64,000 nucleotides of DNA from Odontesthes bonariensis (GCF_027942865.1 NC_134507.1:36819711-36883710), one strand, 5' to 3'. Shown: positions 31,624 through 44,211, numbered from the stretch's first letter. Notes: generated by a model from the sequence alone, not told the origin. A program made the numbers and translations.

Positions 31624-31927
31624 GAGTATTTGACACTGCGGGAGCAGTGCATCAGGCTAGTTGGCATAGCCACCTTCCCCACGGTGAGCTTTGCTTGGTT
31701 GAGACGCTGGCTCCCCGGCCGACCAGGTAGGAACAATCGGGCCCTATTCAATGGCTGCTTTGTCTTTTACTCTGTGCAAAAGACTAGGGGTCTTGAGGCT
31801 TTGTTCTGACCGCTCATTGGGTGTAGAGGTTTTTTTCAAGCAATTCTCCCAGTCGGCCCAATCCCAGAGCCATCTCAAAGTGGAGTTCACTTTCACTCTC
31901 TTTTCGCAGACTAAAAGCCAGAGTTTT

Positions 31928-32006
31928 ATCTCAGAAGCTAAGCAGAGTCGGGCCTGGTTAGTACTTGGATGGGGAGACCGCCTGGGAATACCAGGTGCTG
32001 TAAGCC
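31928..32006 (+). pseudogene. Truncated inverted 5S, right unit 6
   Basis: Same fragment. Confidence 0.87.
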
Positions 32007-32227
32007 TTTTGGCTTCTCCAGGCGCATGCAGTTTGACTGCGTCAAATGCAAAGGCAGTCCCTGTTTGACTTTTTGGAACTGCTCCTTTGTCAGGACAAAG
32101 TTAAATGTATGAGGATCAAAGGCAACCATGACCTGGGACACCTTAGCAGATCCAGGATCAGCAAGATGGATCACAGGGTGATCAACAGATGTTTCAACAA
32201 AAGACATGCAGAGAGAAGAGAGAAAAA

Positions 32228-32346
32228 TGCTTACAGCACCTGGTATTCCCAAGTGGTCTCCCATCCAAGTACTAACCAGGCCCGACCCTGCTTGGCTTCC
32301 GAGTTCGGACGAGATCGGGCGTGTTCAGGGCGGTGTGGCCGTAAGC
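32228..32346 (-). rRNA. RN5S: 5S rRNA, right array copy 6
   Basis: GACCACTTGGG form. Confidence 0.88.
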
Positions 32347-32714
32347 CACAGTCCCTGTGACAAATATGTGTTACATAGGTGCTGGAACCATACGTTGCCC
32401 CTATTTTACCAGAGAGTTGGCTTGAGAGGCTGATGTTGAGCCTGCACGTCGACTTCCCTGATGTGATTGTTCTCTGCAGCTGAAAATGGGACTCTCAGAT
32501 AACTTAGTGTGTGTCTGTCAAGCTCCTCTGTTCTCTGTGTGTAGTTTGGTGTTCATGGTCATACAGAGAAACCAGGGAAGCTCAATCCCACGACGTGCTC
32601 ATAAACTGCGTCTTTTCTAAAGATTATAGTTCCATTTTAGAAGTCAGAATACAATGGCTCCCTGAAACTACCACCAAGTACCGCTGGTTTTGTTATTTCA
32701 CAAGAGTTGGGAAG

Positions 32715-32901
32715 AGTGCACCGTTCCCGGCGGCACTGCAGTACCGGGTCGATGCGTGGAGTGAACGGAGCAAGCCCCTTTTTCAACCCCTGTGCCTAAA
32801 AATCCATTTAATATGTAGTCCTCATATAGAGGACGTATCAGATATTAAACTGATAAGAACAGATACTACACTTGATCTTAGCCAAAAGGCCGAGAAGCGA
32901 T
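32715..32901 (-). ncRNA. RNU2: U2 snRNA, right array copy 5
   Basis: Array consensus. Confidence 0.97.
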
Positions 32902-33198
32902 AACCCTCCACTGTTTCACGTCCGAGAGCCCTTCCTGGCACAATGCGCACTTGTGGCGGTGCTCTTTTTTTGCCTACAAAGCGTCACTTTGCACCTCCGC
33001 CCACCCGCTGCAGTGAGCACTCTTCAGCCGTTTCAGATGGTACAACTTTGCACTCCCGCCCGCTCCACTGAGCACCATTCAAACAACAACAATTTAGCGC
33101 TCCAGCTTTGAACATGGGCACGGTCTCAAGAAATAAGGTGACTCTACTCCGAGAAGTCACTTGGCACAGCAAGAAGATTTCCTTTGCACAGACAGAAT

Positions 33199-33318
33199 GG
33201 GCTTCACCCGCAAAGGTAAAGCCTTCCAAAAATAGAAACAACTCATTAATGCTGCTCTCCACGGAAGTCTTTAGTAAAAGGCGAAAGACTTGTACGTTAT
33301 GAAGAGAAACCAGAGTAC
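33199..33318 (-). ncRNA. RNU5: U5 snRNA, right array copy 6
   Basis: Standard sequence. Confidence 0.94.
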
Positions 33319-33622
33319 GAGTATTTGACACTGCGGGAGCAGTGCATCAGGCTAGTTGGCATAGCCACCTTCCCCACGGTGAGCTTTGCTTGGTTGAGAC
33401 GCTGGCTCCTCGGCCGACCAGGTAGGAACAATCGGGCCCTATTCAATGGCTGCTTTGTCTTTTACTCTGTGCAAAAGACTAGGGGTCTTGAGGCTTTGTT
33501 CTGACCGCTCATTGGGTGTAGAGGTTTTTTTCAAGCAATTCTCCCAGTCGGCCCAATCCCAGAGCCATCTCAAAGTGGAGTTCACTTTCACTCTCTTTTC
33601 GCAGACTAAAAGCCAGAGTTTT

Positions 33623-33701
33623 ATCTCAGAAGCTAAGCAGAGTCGGGCCTGGTTAGTACTTGGATGGGGAGACCGCCTGGGAATACCAGGTGCTGTAAGC
33701 C
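33623..33701 (+). pseudogene. Truncated inverted 5S, right unit 7
   Basis: Same fragment. Confidence 0.87.
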
Positions 33702-33922
33702 TTTTGGCTTCTCCAGGCGCATGCAGTTTGACTGCGTCAAATGCAAAGGCAGTCCCTGTTTGACTTTTTGGAACTGCTCCTTTGTCAGGACAAAGTTAAA
33801 TGTATGAGGATCAAAGGCAACCATGACCTGGGACACCTTAGCAGATCCAGGATCAGCAAGATGGATCACAGGGTGATCAACAGATGTTTCAACAAAAGAC
33901 ATGCAGAGAGAAGAGAGAAAAA

Positions 33923-34041
33923 TGCTTACAGCACCTGGTATTCCCAAGCGGTCTCCCATCCAAGTACTAACCAGGCCCGACCCTGCTTGGCTTCCGAGTT
34001 CGGACGAGATCGGGCGTGTTCAGGGCGGTGTGGCCGTAAGC
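33923..34041 (-). rRNA. RN5S: 5S rRNA, right array copy 7
   Basis: GACCGCTTGGG in box C, with the rest intact: the best-conserved full-length 5S of the right array. Confidence 0.9.
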
Positions 34042-34409
34042 CACAGTCCCTGTGACAAATATGTGTTACATAGGTGCTGGAACCATACGTTGCCCCTATT
34101 TTACCAGAGAGTTGGCTTGAGAGGCTGATGTTGAGCCTGCACGTCGACTTCCCTGATGTGATTGTTCTCTGCAGCTGAAAATGGGACTCTCAGATAACTT
34201 AGTGTGTGTCTGTCAAGCTCCTCTGTTCTCTGTGTGTAGTTTGGTGTTCATGGTCATACAGAGAAACCAGGGAAGCTCAATCCCACGACGTGCTCATAAA
34301 CTGCGTCTTTTCTAAAGATTATAGTTCCATTTTAGAAGTCAGAATACAATGGCTCCCTGAAACTACCACCAAGTACCGCTGGTTTTGTTATTTCACAAGA
34401 GTTGGGAAG

Positions 34410-34596
34410 AGTGCACCGTTCCCGGCGGCACTGCAGTACAGGGTCGATGCGTGGAGTGAACGGAGCAAGCCCCTTTTTCAACCCCTGTGCCTAAAAATCC
34501 ATTTAATATGTAGTCCTCATATAGAGGACGTATCAGATAGTAAACTGATAAGAACAGATACTACACTTGATCTTAGCCAAAAGGCCGAGAAGCGAT
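34410..34596 (-). ncRNA. RNU2: U2 snRNA, right copy 6, loop IIa variant
   Basis: TTTACTATC in loop IIa (others TTTAATATC) and CCCTGTACTG in stem IV. Confidence 0.95.
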
Positions 34597-34893
34597 AACC
34601 CTCCACTGTTTCACGTCCGAGAGCCCTTCCTGGCACAATGCGCACTTGTGGCGGTGCTCTTTTTTTGCCTACAAAGCGTCACTTTGCACCTCCGCCCACC
34701 CGCTGCAGTGAGCACTCTTCAGCCGTTTCAGATGGTACAACTTTGCACTCCCGCCCGCTCCACTGAGCACCATTCAAACAACAACAATTTAGCGCTCCAG
34801 CTTTGAACATGGGCACGGTCTCAAGAAATAAGGTGACTCTACTCCGAGAAGTCACTTGGCACAGCAAGAAGATTTCCTTTGCACAGACAGAAT

Positions 34894-35013
34894 GGGCTTC
34901 ACCCGCAAAGGTAAAGCCTTCCAAAAATAGAAACAACTCATTAATGCTGCTCTCCACGGAAGTCTTTAGTAAAAGGCAAAAGACTTGTACGTTATGAAGA
35001 GAAACCAGAGTAC
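34894..35013 (-). ncRNA. RNU5: U5 snRNA, right copy 7, loop I edge variant
   Basis: GTCTTTTGCC instead of GTCTTTCGCC, at the base just before loop I GCCTTTTAC. Confidence 0.93.
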
Positions 35014-35317
35014 GAGTATTTGACACTGCGGGAGCAGTGCATCAGGCTAGTTGGCATAGCCACCTTCCCCACGGTGAGCTTTGCTTGGTTGAGACGCTGG
35101 CTCCTCGGCCGACCAGGTAGGAACAATCGGGCCCTATTCAATGGCTGCTTTGTCTTTTACTCTGTGCAAAAGACTAGGGGTCTTGAGGCTTTGTTCTGAC
35201 CGCTCATTGGGTGTAGAGGTTTTTTTCAAGCAATTCTCCCAGTCGGCCCAATCCCAGAGCCATCTCAAAGTGGAGTTCACTTTCACTCTCTTTTCGCAGA
35301 CTAAAAGCCAGAGTTTT

Positions 35318-35396
35318 ATCTCAGAAGCTAAGCAGAGTCGGGCCTGGTTAGTACTTGGATGGGGAGACCGCCTGGGAATACCAGGTGCTGTAAGCC
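35318..35396 (+). pseudogene. Truncated inverted 5S, right unit 8
   Basis: Same fragment. Confidence 0.87.
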
Positions 35397-35617
35397 TTTT
35401 GGCTTCTCCAGGCGCATGCAGTTTGACTGCGTCAAATGCAAAGGCAGTCCCTGTTTGACTTTTTGGAACTGCTCCTTTGTCAGGACAAAGTTAAATGTAT
35501 GAGGATCAAAGGCAACCATGACCTGGGACACCTTAGCAGATCCAGGATCAGCAAGATGGATCACAGGGTGATCAACAGATGTTTCAACAAAAGACATGCA
35601 GAGAGAAGAGAGAAAAA

Positions 35618-35736
35618 TGCTTACAGCACCTGGTATTCCCAAGTGGTCTCCCATCCAAGTACTAACCAGGCCCGACCCTGCTTGGCTTCCGAGTTCGGAC
35701 GAGATCGGGCGTGTTCAGGGCGGTGTGGCCGTAAGC
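35618..35736 (-). rRNA. RN5S: 5S rRNA, right array copy 8
   Basis: GACCACTTGGG form. Confidence 0.88.
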
Positions 35737-36104
35737 CACAGTCCCTGTGACAAATATGTGTTACATAGGTGCTGGAACCATACGTTGCCCCTATTTTACC
35801 AGAGAGTTGGCTTGAGAGGCTGATGTTGAGCCTGCACGTCGACTTCCCTGATGTGATTGTTCTCTGCAGCTGAAAATGGGACTCTCAGATAACTTAGTGT
35901 GTGTCTGTCAAGCTCCTCTGTTCTCTGTGTGTAGTTTGGTGTTCATGGTCATACAGAGAAACCAGGGAAGCTCAATCCCACGACGTGCTCATAAACTGCG
36001 TCTTTTCTAAAGATTATAGTTCCATTTTAGAAGTCAGAATACAATGGCTCCCTGAAACTACCACCAAGTACCGCTGGTTTTGTTATTTCACAAGAGTTGG
36101 GAAG

Positions 36105-36291
36105 AGTGCACCGTTCCCGGCGGCACTGCAGTACCGGGTCGATGCGTGGAGTGAACGGAGCAAGCCCCTTTTTCAACCCCTGTGCCTAAAAATCCATTTA
36201 ATATGTAGTCCTCATATAGAGGACGTATCAGATAGTAAACTGATAAGAACAGATACTACACTTGATCTTAGCCAAAAGGCCGAGAAGCGAT
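36105..36291 (-). ncRNA. RNU2: U2 snRNA, right copy 7, loop IIa variant
   Basis: TTTACTATC loop IIa. Confidence 0.96.
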
Positions 36292-36588
36292 AACCCTCCA
36301 CTGTTTCACGTCCGAGAGCCCTTCCTGGCACAATGCGCACTTGTGGCGGTGCTCTTTTTTTGCCTACAAAGCGTCACTTTGCACCTCCGCCCACCCGCTG
36401 CAGTGAGCACTCTTCAGCCGTTTCAGATGGTACAACTTTGCACTCCCGCCCGCTCCACTGAGCACCATTCAAACAACAACAATTTAGCGCTCCAGCTTTG
36501 AACATGGGCACGGTCTCAAGAAATAAGGTGACTCTACTCCGAGAAGTCACTTGGCACAGCAAGAAGATTTCCTTTGCACAGACAGAAT

Positions 36589-36708
36589 GGGCTTCACCCG
36601 CAAAGGTAAAGCCTTCCAAAAATAGAAACAACTCATTAATGCTGCTCTCCACGGAAGTCTTTAGTAAAAGGCGAAAGACTTGTACGTTATGAAGAGAAAC
36701 CAGAGTAC
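36589..36708 (-). ncRNA. RNU5: U5 snRNA, right array copy 8
   Basis: Standard RNA; PSE reads TCACTGTGGGG instead of TCACCGTGGGG. Confidence 0.94.
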
Positions 36709-37012
36709 GAGTATTTGACACTGCGGGAGCAGTGCATCAGGCTAGTTGGCATAGCCACCTTCCCCACAGTGAGCTTTGCTTGGTTGAGACGCTGGCTCCT
36801 CGGCCGACCAGGTAGGAACAATCGGGCCCTATTCAATGGCTGCTTTGTCTTTTACTCTGTGCAAAAGACTAGGGGTCTTGAGGCTTTGTTCTGACCGCTC
36901 ATTGGGTGTAGAGGTTTTTTTCAAGCAATTCTCCCAGTCGGCCCAATCCCAGAGCCATCTCAAAGTGGAGTTCACTTTCACTCTCTTTTCGCAGACTAAA
37001 AGCCAGAGTTTT

Positions 37013-37091
37013 ATCTCAGAAGCTAAGCAGAGTCGGGCCTGGTTAGTACTTGGATGGGGAGACCGCCTGGGAATACCAGGTGCTGTAAGCC
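37013..37091 (+). pseudogene. Truncated inverted 5S, right unit 9
   Basis: Same fragment. Confidence 0.87.
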
Positions 37092-37312
37092 TTTTGGCTT
37101 CTCCAGGCGCATGCAGTTTGACTGCGTCAAATGCAAAGGCAGTCCCTGTTTGACTTTTTGGAACTGCTCCTTTGTCAGGACAAAGTTAAATGTATGAGGA
37201 TCAAAGGCAACCATGACCTGGGACACCTTAGCAGATCCAGGATCAGCAAGATGGATCACAGGGTGATCAACAGATGTTTCAACAAAAGACATGCAGAGAG
37301 AAGAGAGAAAAA

Positions 37313-37431
37313 TGCTTACAGCACCTGGTATTCCCAAGTGGTCTCCCATCCAAGTACTAACCAGGCCCGACCCTGCTTGGCTTCCGAGTTCGGACGAGAT
37401 CGGGCGTGTTCAGGGCGGTGTGGCCGTAAGC
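37313..37431 (-). rRNA. RN5S: 5S rRNA, right array copy 9
   Basis: GACCACTTGGG form. Confidence 0.88.
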
Positions 37432-37799
37432 CACAGTCCCTGTGACAAATATGTGTTACATAGGTGCTGGAACCATACGTTGCCCCTATTTCACCAGAGA
37501 GTTGGCTTGAGAGGCTGATGTTGAGCCTGCACGTCGACTTCCCTGATGTGATTGTTCTCTGCAGCTGAAAATGGGACTCTCAGATAACTTAGTGTGTGTC
37601 TGTCAAGCTCCTCTGTTCTCTGTGTGTAGTTTGGTGTTCATGGTCATACAGAGAAACCAGGGAAGCTCAATCCCACGACGTGCTCATAAACTGCGTCTTT
37701 TCTAAAGATTATAGTTCCATTTTAGAAGTCAGAATACAACGGCTCCCTGAAACTACCACCAAGTACCGCTGGTTTTGTTATTTCACAAGAGTTGGGAAG

Positions 37800-37986
37800 A
37801 GTGCACCGTTCCCGGCGGCACTGCAGTACCGGGTCGATGCGTGGAGTGAACGGAGCAAGCCCCTTTTTCAACCCCTGTGCCTAAAAATCCATTTAATATG
37901 TAGTCCTCATATAGAGGACGTATCAGATAGTAAACTGATAAGAACAGATACTACACTTGATCTTAGCCAAAAGGCCGAGAAGCGAT
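37800..37986 (-). ncRNA. RNU2: U2 snRNA, right copy 8, loop IIa variant
   Basis: TTTACTATC loop IIa. Confidence 0.96.
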
Positions 37987-38283
37987 AACCCTCCACTGTT
38001 TCACGTCCGAGAGCCCTTCCTGGCACAATGCGCACTTGTGGCGGTGCTCTTTTTTTGCCTACAAAGCGTCACTTTGCACCTCCGCCCACCCGCTGCAGTG
38101 AGCACTCTTCAGCCGTTTCAGATGGTACAACTTTGCACTCCCGCCCGCTCCACTGAGCACCATTCAAACAACAACAATTTAGCGCTCCAGCTTTGAACAT
38201 GGGCACGGTCTCAAGAAATAAGGTGACTCTACTCCGAGAAGTCACTTGGCACAGCAAGAAGATTTCCTTTGCACAGACAGAAT

Positions 38284-38403
38284 GGGCTTCACCCGCAAAG
38301 GTAAAGCCTTCCAAAAATAGAAACAACTCATTAATGCTGCTCTCCACGGAAGTCTTTAGTAAAAGGCGAAAGACTTGTACGTTATGAAGAGAAACCAGAG
38401 TAC
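38284..38403 (-). ncRNA. RNU5: U5 snRNA, right array copy 9
   Basis: Standard sequence. Confidence 0.94.
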
Positions 38404-38707
38404 GAGTATTTGACACTGCGGGAGCAGTGCATCAGGCTAGTTGGCATAGCCACCTTCCCCACGGTGAGCTTTGCTTGGTTGAGACGCTGGCTCCTCGGCC
38501 GACCAGGTAGGAACAATCGGGCCCTATTCAATGGCTGCTTTGTCTTTTACTCTGTGCAAAAGACTAGGGGTCTTGAGGCTTTGTTCTGACCGCTCATTGG
38601 GTGTAGAGGTTTTTTTCAAGCAATTCTCCCAGTCGGCCCAATCCCAGAGCCATCTCAAAGTGGAGTTCACTTTCACTCTCTTTTCGCAGACTAAAAGCCA
38701 GAGTTTT

Positions 38708-38786
38708 ATCTCAGAAGCTAAGCAGAGTCGGGCCTGGTTAGTACTTGGATGGGGAGACCGCCTGGGAATACCAGGTGCTGTAAGCC
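38708..38786 (+). pseudogene. Truncated inverted 5S, right unit 10
   Basis: Same fragment. Confidence 0.87.
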
Positions 38787-39007
38787 TTTTGGCTTCTCCA
38801 GGCGCATGCAGTTTGACTGCGTCAAATGCAAAGGCAGTCCCTGTTTGACTTTTTGGAACTGCTCCTTTGTCAGGACAAAGTTAAATGTATGAGGATCAAA
38901 GGCAACCATGACCTGGGACACCTTAGCAGATCCAGGATCAGCAAGATGGATCACAGGGTGATCAACAGATGTTTCAACAAAAGACATGCAGAGAGAAGAG
39001 AGAAAAA

Positions 39008-39126
39008 TGCTTACAGCACCTGGTATTCCCAAGTGGTCTCCCATCCAAGTACTAACCAGGCCCGACCCTGCTTGGCTTCCGAGTTCGGACGAGATCGGGC
39101 GTGTTCAGGGCGGTGTGGCCGTAAGC
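39008..39126 (-). rRNA. RN5S: 5S rRNA, right array copy 10
   Basis: GACCACTTGGG form. Confidence 0.88.
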
Positions 39127-39494
39127 CACAGTCCCTGTGACAAATATGTGTTACATAGGTGCTGGAACCATACGTTGCCCCTATTTTACCAGAGAGTTGG
39201 CTTGAGAGGCTGATGTTGAGCCTGCACGTCGACTTCCCTGATGTGATTGTTCTCTGCAGCTGAAAATGGGACTCTCAGATAACTTAGTGTGTGTCTGTCA
39301 AGCTCCTCTGTTCTCTGTGTGTAGTTTGGTGTTCATGGTCATACAGAGAAACCAGGGAAGCTCAATCCCACGACGTGCTCATAAACTGCGTCTTTTCTAA
39401 AGATTATAGTTCCATTTTAGAAGTCAGAATACAATGGCTCCCTGAAACTACCACCAAGTACCGCTGGTTTTGTTATTTCACAAGAGTTGGGAAG

Positions 39495-39681
39495 AGTGCA
39501 CCGTTCCCGGCGGCACTGCAGTACCGGGTCGATGCGTGGAGTGAACGGAGCAAGCCCCTTTTTCAACCCCTGTGCCTAAAAATCCATTTAATATGTAGTC
39601 CTCATATAGAGGACATATCAGATAGTAAACTGATAAGAACAGATACTACACTTGATCTTAGCCAAAAGGCCGAGAAGCGAT
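39495..39681 (-). ncRNA. RNU2: U2 snRNA, right copy 9, double variant
   Basis: TTTACTATC loop IIa plus GATATGTCC for GATACGTCC between IIa and IIb. Confidence 0.95.
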
Positions 39682-39978
39682 AACCCTCCACTGTTTCACG
39701 TCCGAGAGCCCTTCCTGGCACAATGCGCACTTGTGGCGGTGCTCTTTTTTTGCCTACAAAGCGTCACTTTGCACCTCCGCCCACCCGCTGCAGTGAGCAC
39801 TCTTCAGCCGTTTCAGATGGTACAACTTTGCACTCCCGCCCGCTCCACTGAGCACCATTCAAACAACAACAATTTAGCGCTCCAGCTTTGAACATGGGCA
39901 CGGTCTCAAGAAATAAGGTGACTCTACTCCGAGAAGTCACTTGGCACAGCAAGAAGATTTCCTTTGCACAGACAGAAT

Positions 39979-40098
39979 GGGCTTCACCCGCAAAGGTAAA
40001 GCCTTCCAAAAATAGAAACAACTCATTAATGCTGCTCTCCACGGAAGTCTTTAGTAAAAGGCAAAAGACTTGTACGTTATGAAGAGAAACCAGAGTAC
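39979..40098 (-). ncRNA. RNU5: U5 snRNA, right copy 10, loop I edge variant
   Basis: GTCTTTTGCC form. Confidence 0.93.
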
Positions 40099-40402
40099 GA
40101 GTATTTGACACTGCGGGAGCAGTGCATCAGGCTAGTTGGCATAGCCACCTTCCCCACGGTGAGCTTTGCTTGGTTGAGACGCTGGCTCCTCGGCCGACCA
40201 GGTAGGAACAATCGGGCCCTATTCAATGGCTGCTTTGTCTTTTACTCTGTGCAAAAGACTAGGGGTCTTGAGGCTTTGTTCTGACCGCTCATTGGGTGTA
40301 GAGGTTTTTTTCAAGCAATTCTCCCAGTCGGCCCAATCCCAGAGCCATCTCAAAGTGGAGTTCACTTTCACTCTCTTTTCGCAGACTAAAAGCCAGAGTT
40401 TT

Positions 40403-40481
40403 ATCTCAGAAGCTAAGCAGAGTCGGGCCTGGTTAGTACTTGGATGGGGAGACCGCCTGGGAATACCAGGTGCTGTAAGCC
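40403..40481 (+). pseudogene. Truncated inverted 5S, right unit 11
   Basis: Same fragment. Confidence 0.87.
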
Positions 40482-40702
40482 TTTTGGCTTCTCCAGGCGC
40501 ATGCAGTTTGACTGCGTCAAATGCAAAGGCAGTCCCTGTTTGACTTTTTGGAACTGCTCCTTTGTCAGGACAAAGTTAAATGTATGAGGATCAAAGGCAA
40601 CCATGACCTGGGACACCTTAGCAGATCCAGGATCAGCAAGATGGATCACAGGGTGATCAACAGATGTTTCAACAAAAGACATGCAGAGAGAAGAGAGAAA
40701 AA

Positions 40703-40821
40703 TGCTTACAGCACCTGGTATTCCCAAGTGGTCTCCCATCCAAGTACTAACCAGGCCCGACCCTGCTTGGCTTCCGAGTTCGGACGAGATCGGGCGTGTT
40801 CAGGGCGGTGTGGCCGTAAGC
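40703..40821 (-). rRNA. RN5S: 5S rRNA, right array copy 11
   Basis: GACCACTTGGG form. Confidence 0.88.
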
Positions 40822-41189
40822 CACAGTCCCTGTGACAAATATGTGTTACATAGGTGCTGGAACCATACGTTGCCCCTATTTTACCAGAGAGTTGGCTTGA
40901 GAGGCTGATGTTGAGCCTGCACGTCGACTTCCCTGATGTGATTGTTCTCTGCAGCTGAAAATGGGACTCTCAGATAACTTAGTGTGTGTCTGTCAAGCTC
41001 CTCTGTTCTCTGTGTGTAGTTTGGTGTTCATGGTCATACAGAGAAACCAGGGAAGCTCAATCCCACGACGTGCTCATAAACTGCGTCTTTTCTAAAGATT
41101 ATAGTTCCATTTTAGAAGTCAGAATACAATGGCTCCCTGAAACTACCACCAAGTACCGCTGGTTTTGTTATTTCACAAGAGTTGGGAAG

Positions 41190-41376
41190 AGTGCACCGTT
41201 CCCGGCGGCACTGCAGTACCGGGTCGATGCGTGGAGTGAACGGAGCAAGCCCCTTTTTCAACCCCTGTGCCTAAAAATCCATTTAATATGTAGTCCTCAT
41301 ATAGAGGACATATCAGATAGTAAACTGATAAGAACAGATACTACACTTGATCTTAGCCAAAAGGCCGAGAAGCGAT
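41190..41376 (-). ncRNA. RNU2: U2 snRNA, right copy 10, double variant
   Basis: Same two changes as the neighbouring copy at 39495, so the pair arose by unit duplication or conversion. Confidence 0.95.
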
Positions 41377-41673
41377 AACCCTCCACTGTTTCACGTCCGA
41401 GAGCCCTTCCTGGCACAATGCGCACTTGTGGCGGTGCTCTTTTTTTGCCTACAAAGCGTCACTTTGCACCTCCGCCCACCCGCTGCAGTGAGCACTCTTC
41501 AGCCGTTTCAGATGGTACAACTTTGCACTCCCGCCCGCTCCACTGAGCACCATTCAAACAACAACAATTTAGCGCTCCAGCTTTGAACATGGGCACGGTC
41601 TCAAGAAATAAGGTGACTCTACTCCGAGAAGTCACTTGGCACAGCAAGAAGATTTCCTTTGCACAGACAGAAT

Positions 41674-41793
41674 GGGCTTCACCCGCAAAGGTAAAGCCTT
41701 CCAAAAATAGAAACAACTCATTAATGCTGCTCTCCACGGAAGTCTTTAGTAAAAGGCGAAAGACTTGTACGTTATGAAGAGAAACCAGAGTAC
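41674..41793 (-). ncRNA. RNU5: U5 snRNA, right array copy 11
   Basis: Standard sequence. Confidence 0.94.
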
Positions 41794-42097
41794 GAGTATT
41801 TGACACTGCGGGAGCAGTGCATCAGGCTAGTTGGCATAGCCACCTTCCCCACGGTGAGCTTTGCTTGGTTGAGACGCTGGCTCCTCGGCCGACCAGGTAG
41901 GAACAATCGGGCCCTATTCAATGGCTGCTTTGTCTTTTACTCTGTGCAAAAGACTAGGGGTCTTGAGGCTTTGTTCTGACCGCTCATTGGGTGTAGAGGT
42001 TTTTTTCAAGCAATTCTCCCAGTCGGCCCAATCCCAGAGCCATCTCAAAGTGGAGTTCACTTTCACTCTCTTTTCGCAGACTAAAAGCCAGAGTTTT

Positions 42098-42176
42098 ATC
42101 TCAGAAGCTAAGCAGAGTCGGGCCTGGTTAGTACTTGGATGGGGAGACCGCCTGGGAATACCAGGTGCTGTAAGCC
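42098..42176 (+). pseudogene. Truncated inverted 5S, right unit 12
   Basis: Same fragment; the coding-like insert beside it has a private change near 42222. Confidence 0.87.
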
Positions 42177-42397
42177 TTTTGGCTTCTCCAGGCGCATGCA
42201 GTTTGACTGCGTCAAATGCAAATGCAGTCCCTGTTTGACTTTTTGGAACTGCTCCTTTGTCAGGACAAAGTTAAATGTATGAGGATCAAAGGCAACCATG
42301 ACCTGGGACACCTTAGCAGATCCAGGATCAGCAAGATGGATCACAGGGTGATCAACAGATGTTTCAACAAAAGACATGCAGAGAGAAGAGAGAAAAA

Positions 42398-42516
42398 TGC
42401 TTACAGCACCTGGTATTCCCAAGTGGTCTCCCATCCAAGTACTAACCAGGCCCGACCCTGCTTGGCTTCCGAGTTCGGACGAGATCGGGCGTGTTCAGGG
42501 CGGTGTGGCCGTAAGC
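42398..42516 (-). rRNA. RN5S: 5S rRNA, right array copy 12
   Basis: GACCACTTGGG form. Confidence 0.88.
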
Positions 42517-42884
42517 CACAGTCCCTGTGACAAATATGTGTTACATAGGTGCTGGAACCATACGTTGCCCCTATTTTACCAGAGAGTTGGCTTGAGAGGC
42601 TGATGTTGAGCCTGCACGTCGACTTCCCTGATGTGATTGTTCTCTGCAGCTGAAAATGGGACTCTCAGATAACTTAGTGTGTGTCTGTCAAGCTCCTCTG
42701 TTCTCTGTGTGTAGTTTGGTGTTCATGGTCATACAGAGAAACCAGGGAAGCTCAATCCCACGACGTGCTCATAAACTGCGTCTTTTCTAAAGATTATAGT
42801 TCCATTTTAGAAGTCAGAATACAACGGCTCCCTGAAACTACCACCAAGTACCGCTGGTTTTGTTATTTCACAAGAGTTGGGAAG

Positions 42885-43071
42885 AGTGCACCGTTCCCGG
42901 CGGCACTGCAGTACCGGGTCGATGCGTGGAGTGAACGGAGCAAGCCCCTTTTTCAACCCCTGTGCCTAAAAATCCATTTAATATGTAGTCCTCATATAGA
43001 GGACGTATCAGATATTAAACTGATAAGAACAGATACTACACTTGATCTTAGCCAAAAGGCCGAGAAGCGAT
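42885..43071 (-). ncRNA. RNU2: U2 snRNA, right array copy 11
   Basis: Array consensus. Confidence 0.97.
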
Positions 43072-43368
43072 AACCCTCCACTGTTTCACGTCCGAGAGCC
43101 CTTCCTGGCACAATGCGCACTTGTGGCGGTGCTCTTTTTTTGCCTACAAAGCGTCACTTTGCACCTCCGCCCACCCGCTGCAGTGAGCACTCTTCAGCCG
43201 TTTCAGATGGTACAACTTTGCACTCCCGCCCGCTCCACTGAGCACCATTCAAACAACAACAATTTAGCGCTCCAGCTTTGAACATGGGCACGGTCTCAAG
43301 AAATAAGGTGACTCTACTCCGAGAAGTCACTTGGCACAGCAAGAAGATTTCCTTTGCACAGACAGAAT

Positions 43369-43488
43369 GGGCTTCACCCGCAAAGGTAAAGCCTTCCAAA
43401 AATAGAAACAACTCATTAATGCTGCTCTCCACGGAAGTCTTTAGTAAAAGGCGAAAGACTTGTACGTTATGAAGAGAAACCAGAGTAC
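43369..43488 (-). ncRNA. RNU5: U5 snRNA, right array copy 12
   Basis: Standard sequence. Confidence 0.94.
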
Positions 43489-43792
43489 GAGTATTTGACA
43501 CTGCGGGAGCAGTGCATCAGGCTAGTTGGCATAGCCACCTTCCCCACGGTGAGCTTTGCTTGGTTGAGACGCTGGCTCCTCGGCCGACCAGGTAGGAACA
43601 ATCGGGCCCTATTCAATGGCTGCTTTGTCTTTTACTCTGTGCAAAAGACTAGGGGTCTTGAGGCTTTGTTCTGACCGCTCATTGGGTGTAGAGGTTTTTT
43701 TCAAGCAATTCTCCCAGTCGGCCCAATCCCAGAGCCATCTCAAAGTGGAGTTCACTTTCACTCTCTTTTCGCAGACTAAAAGCCAGAGTTTT

Positions 43793-43871
43793 ATCTCAGA
43801 AGCTAAGCAGAGTCGGGCCTGGTTAGTACTTGGATGGGGAGACCGCCTGGGAATACCAGGTGCTGTAAGCC
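43793..43871 (+). pseudogene. Truncated inverted 5S, right unit 13
   Basis: Same fragment. Confidence 0.87.
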
Positions 43872-44092
43872 TTTTGGCTTCTCCAGGCGCATGCAGTTTG
43901 ACTGCGTCAAATGCAAAGGCAGTCCCTGTTTGACTTTTTGGAACTGCTCCTTTGTCAGGACAAAGTTAAATGTATGAGGATCAAAGGCAACCATGACCTG
44001 GGACACCTTAGCAGATCCAGGATCAGCAAGATGGATCACAGGGTGATCAACAGATGTTTCAACAAAAGACATGCAGAGAGAAGAGAGAAAAA

Positions 44093-44211
44093 TGCTTACA
44101 GCACCTGGTATTCCCAAGTGGTCTCCCATCCAAGTACTAACCAGGCCCGACCCTGCTTGGCTTCCGAGTTCGGACGAGATCGGGCGTGTTCAGGGCGGTG
44201 TGGCCGTAAGC
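44093..44211 (-). rRNA. RN5S: 5S rRNA, right array copy 13
   Basis: GACCACTTGGG form; rare CGGGGACTGTG upstream flank. Confidence 0.88.
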
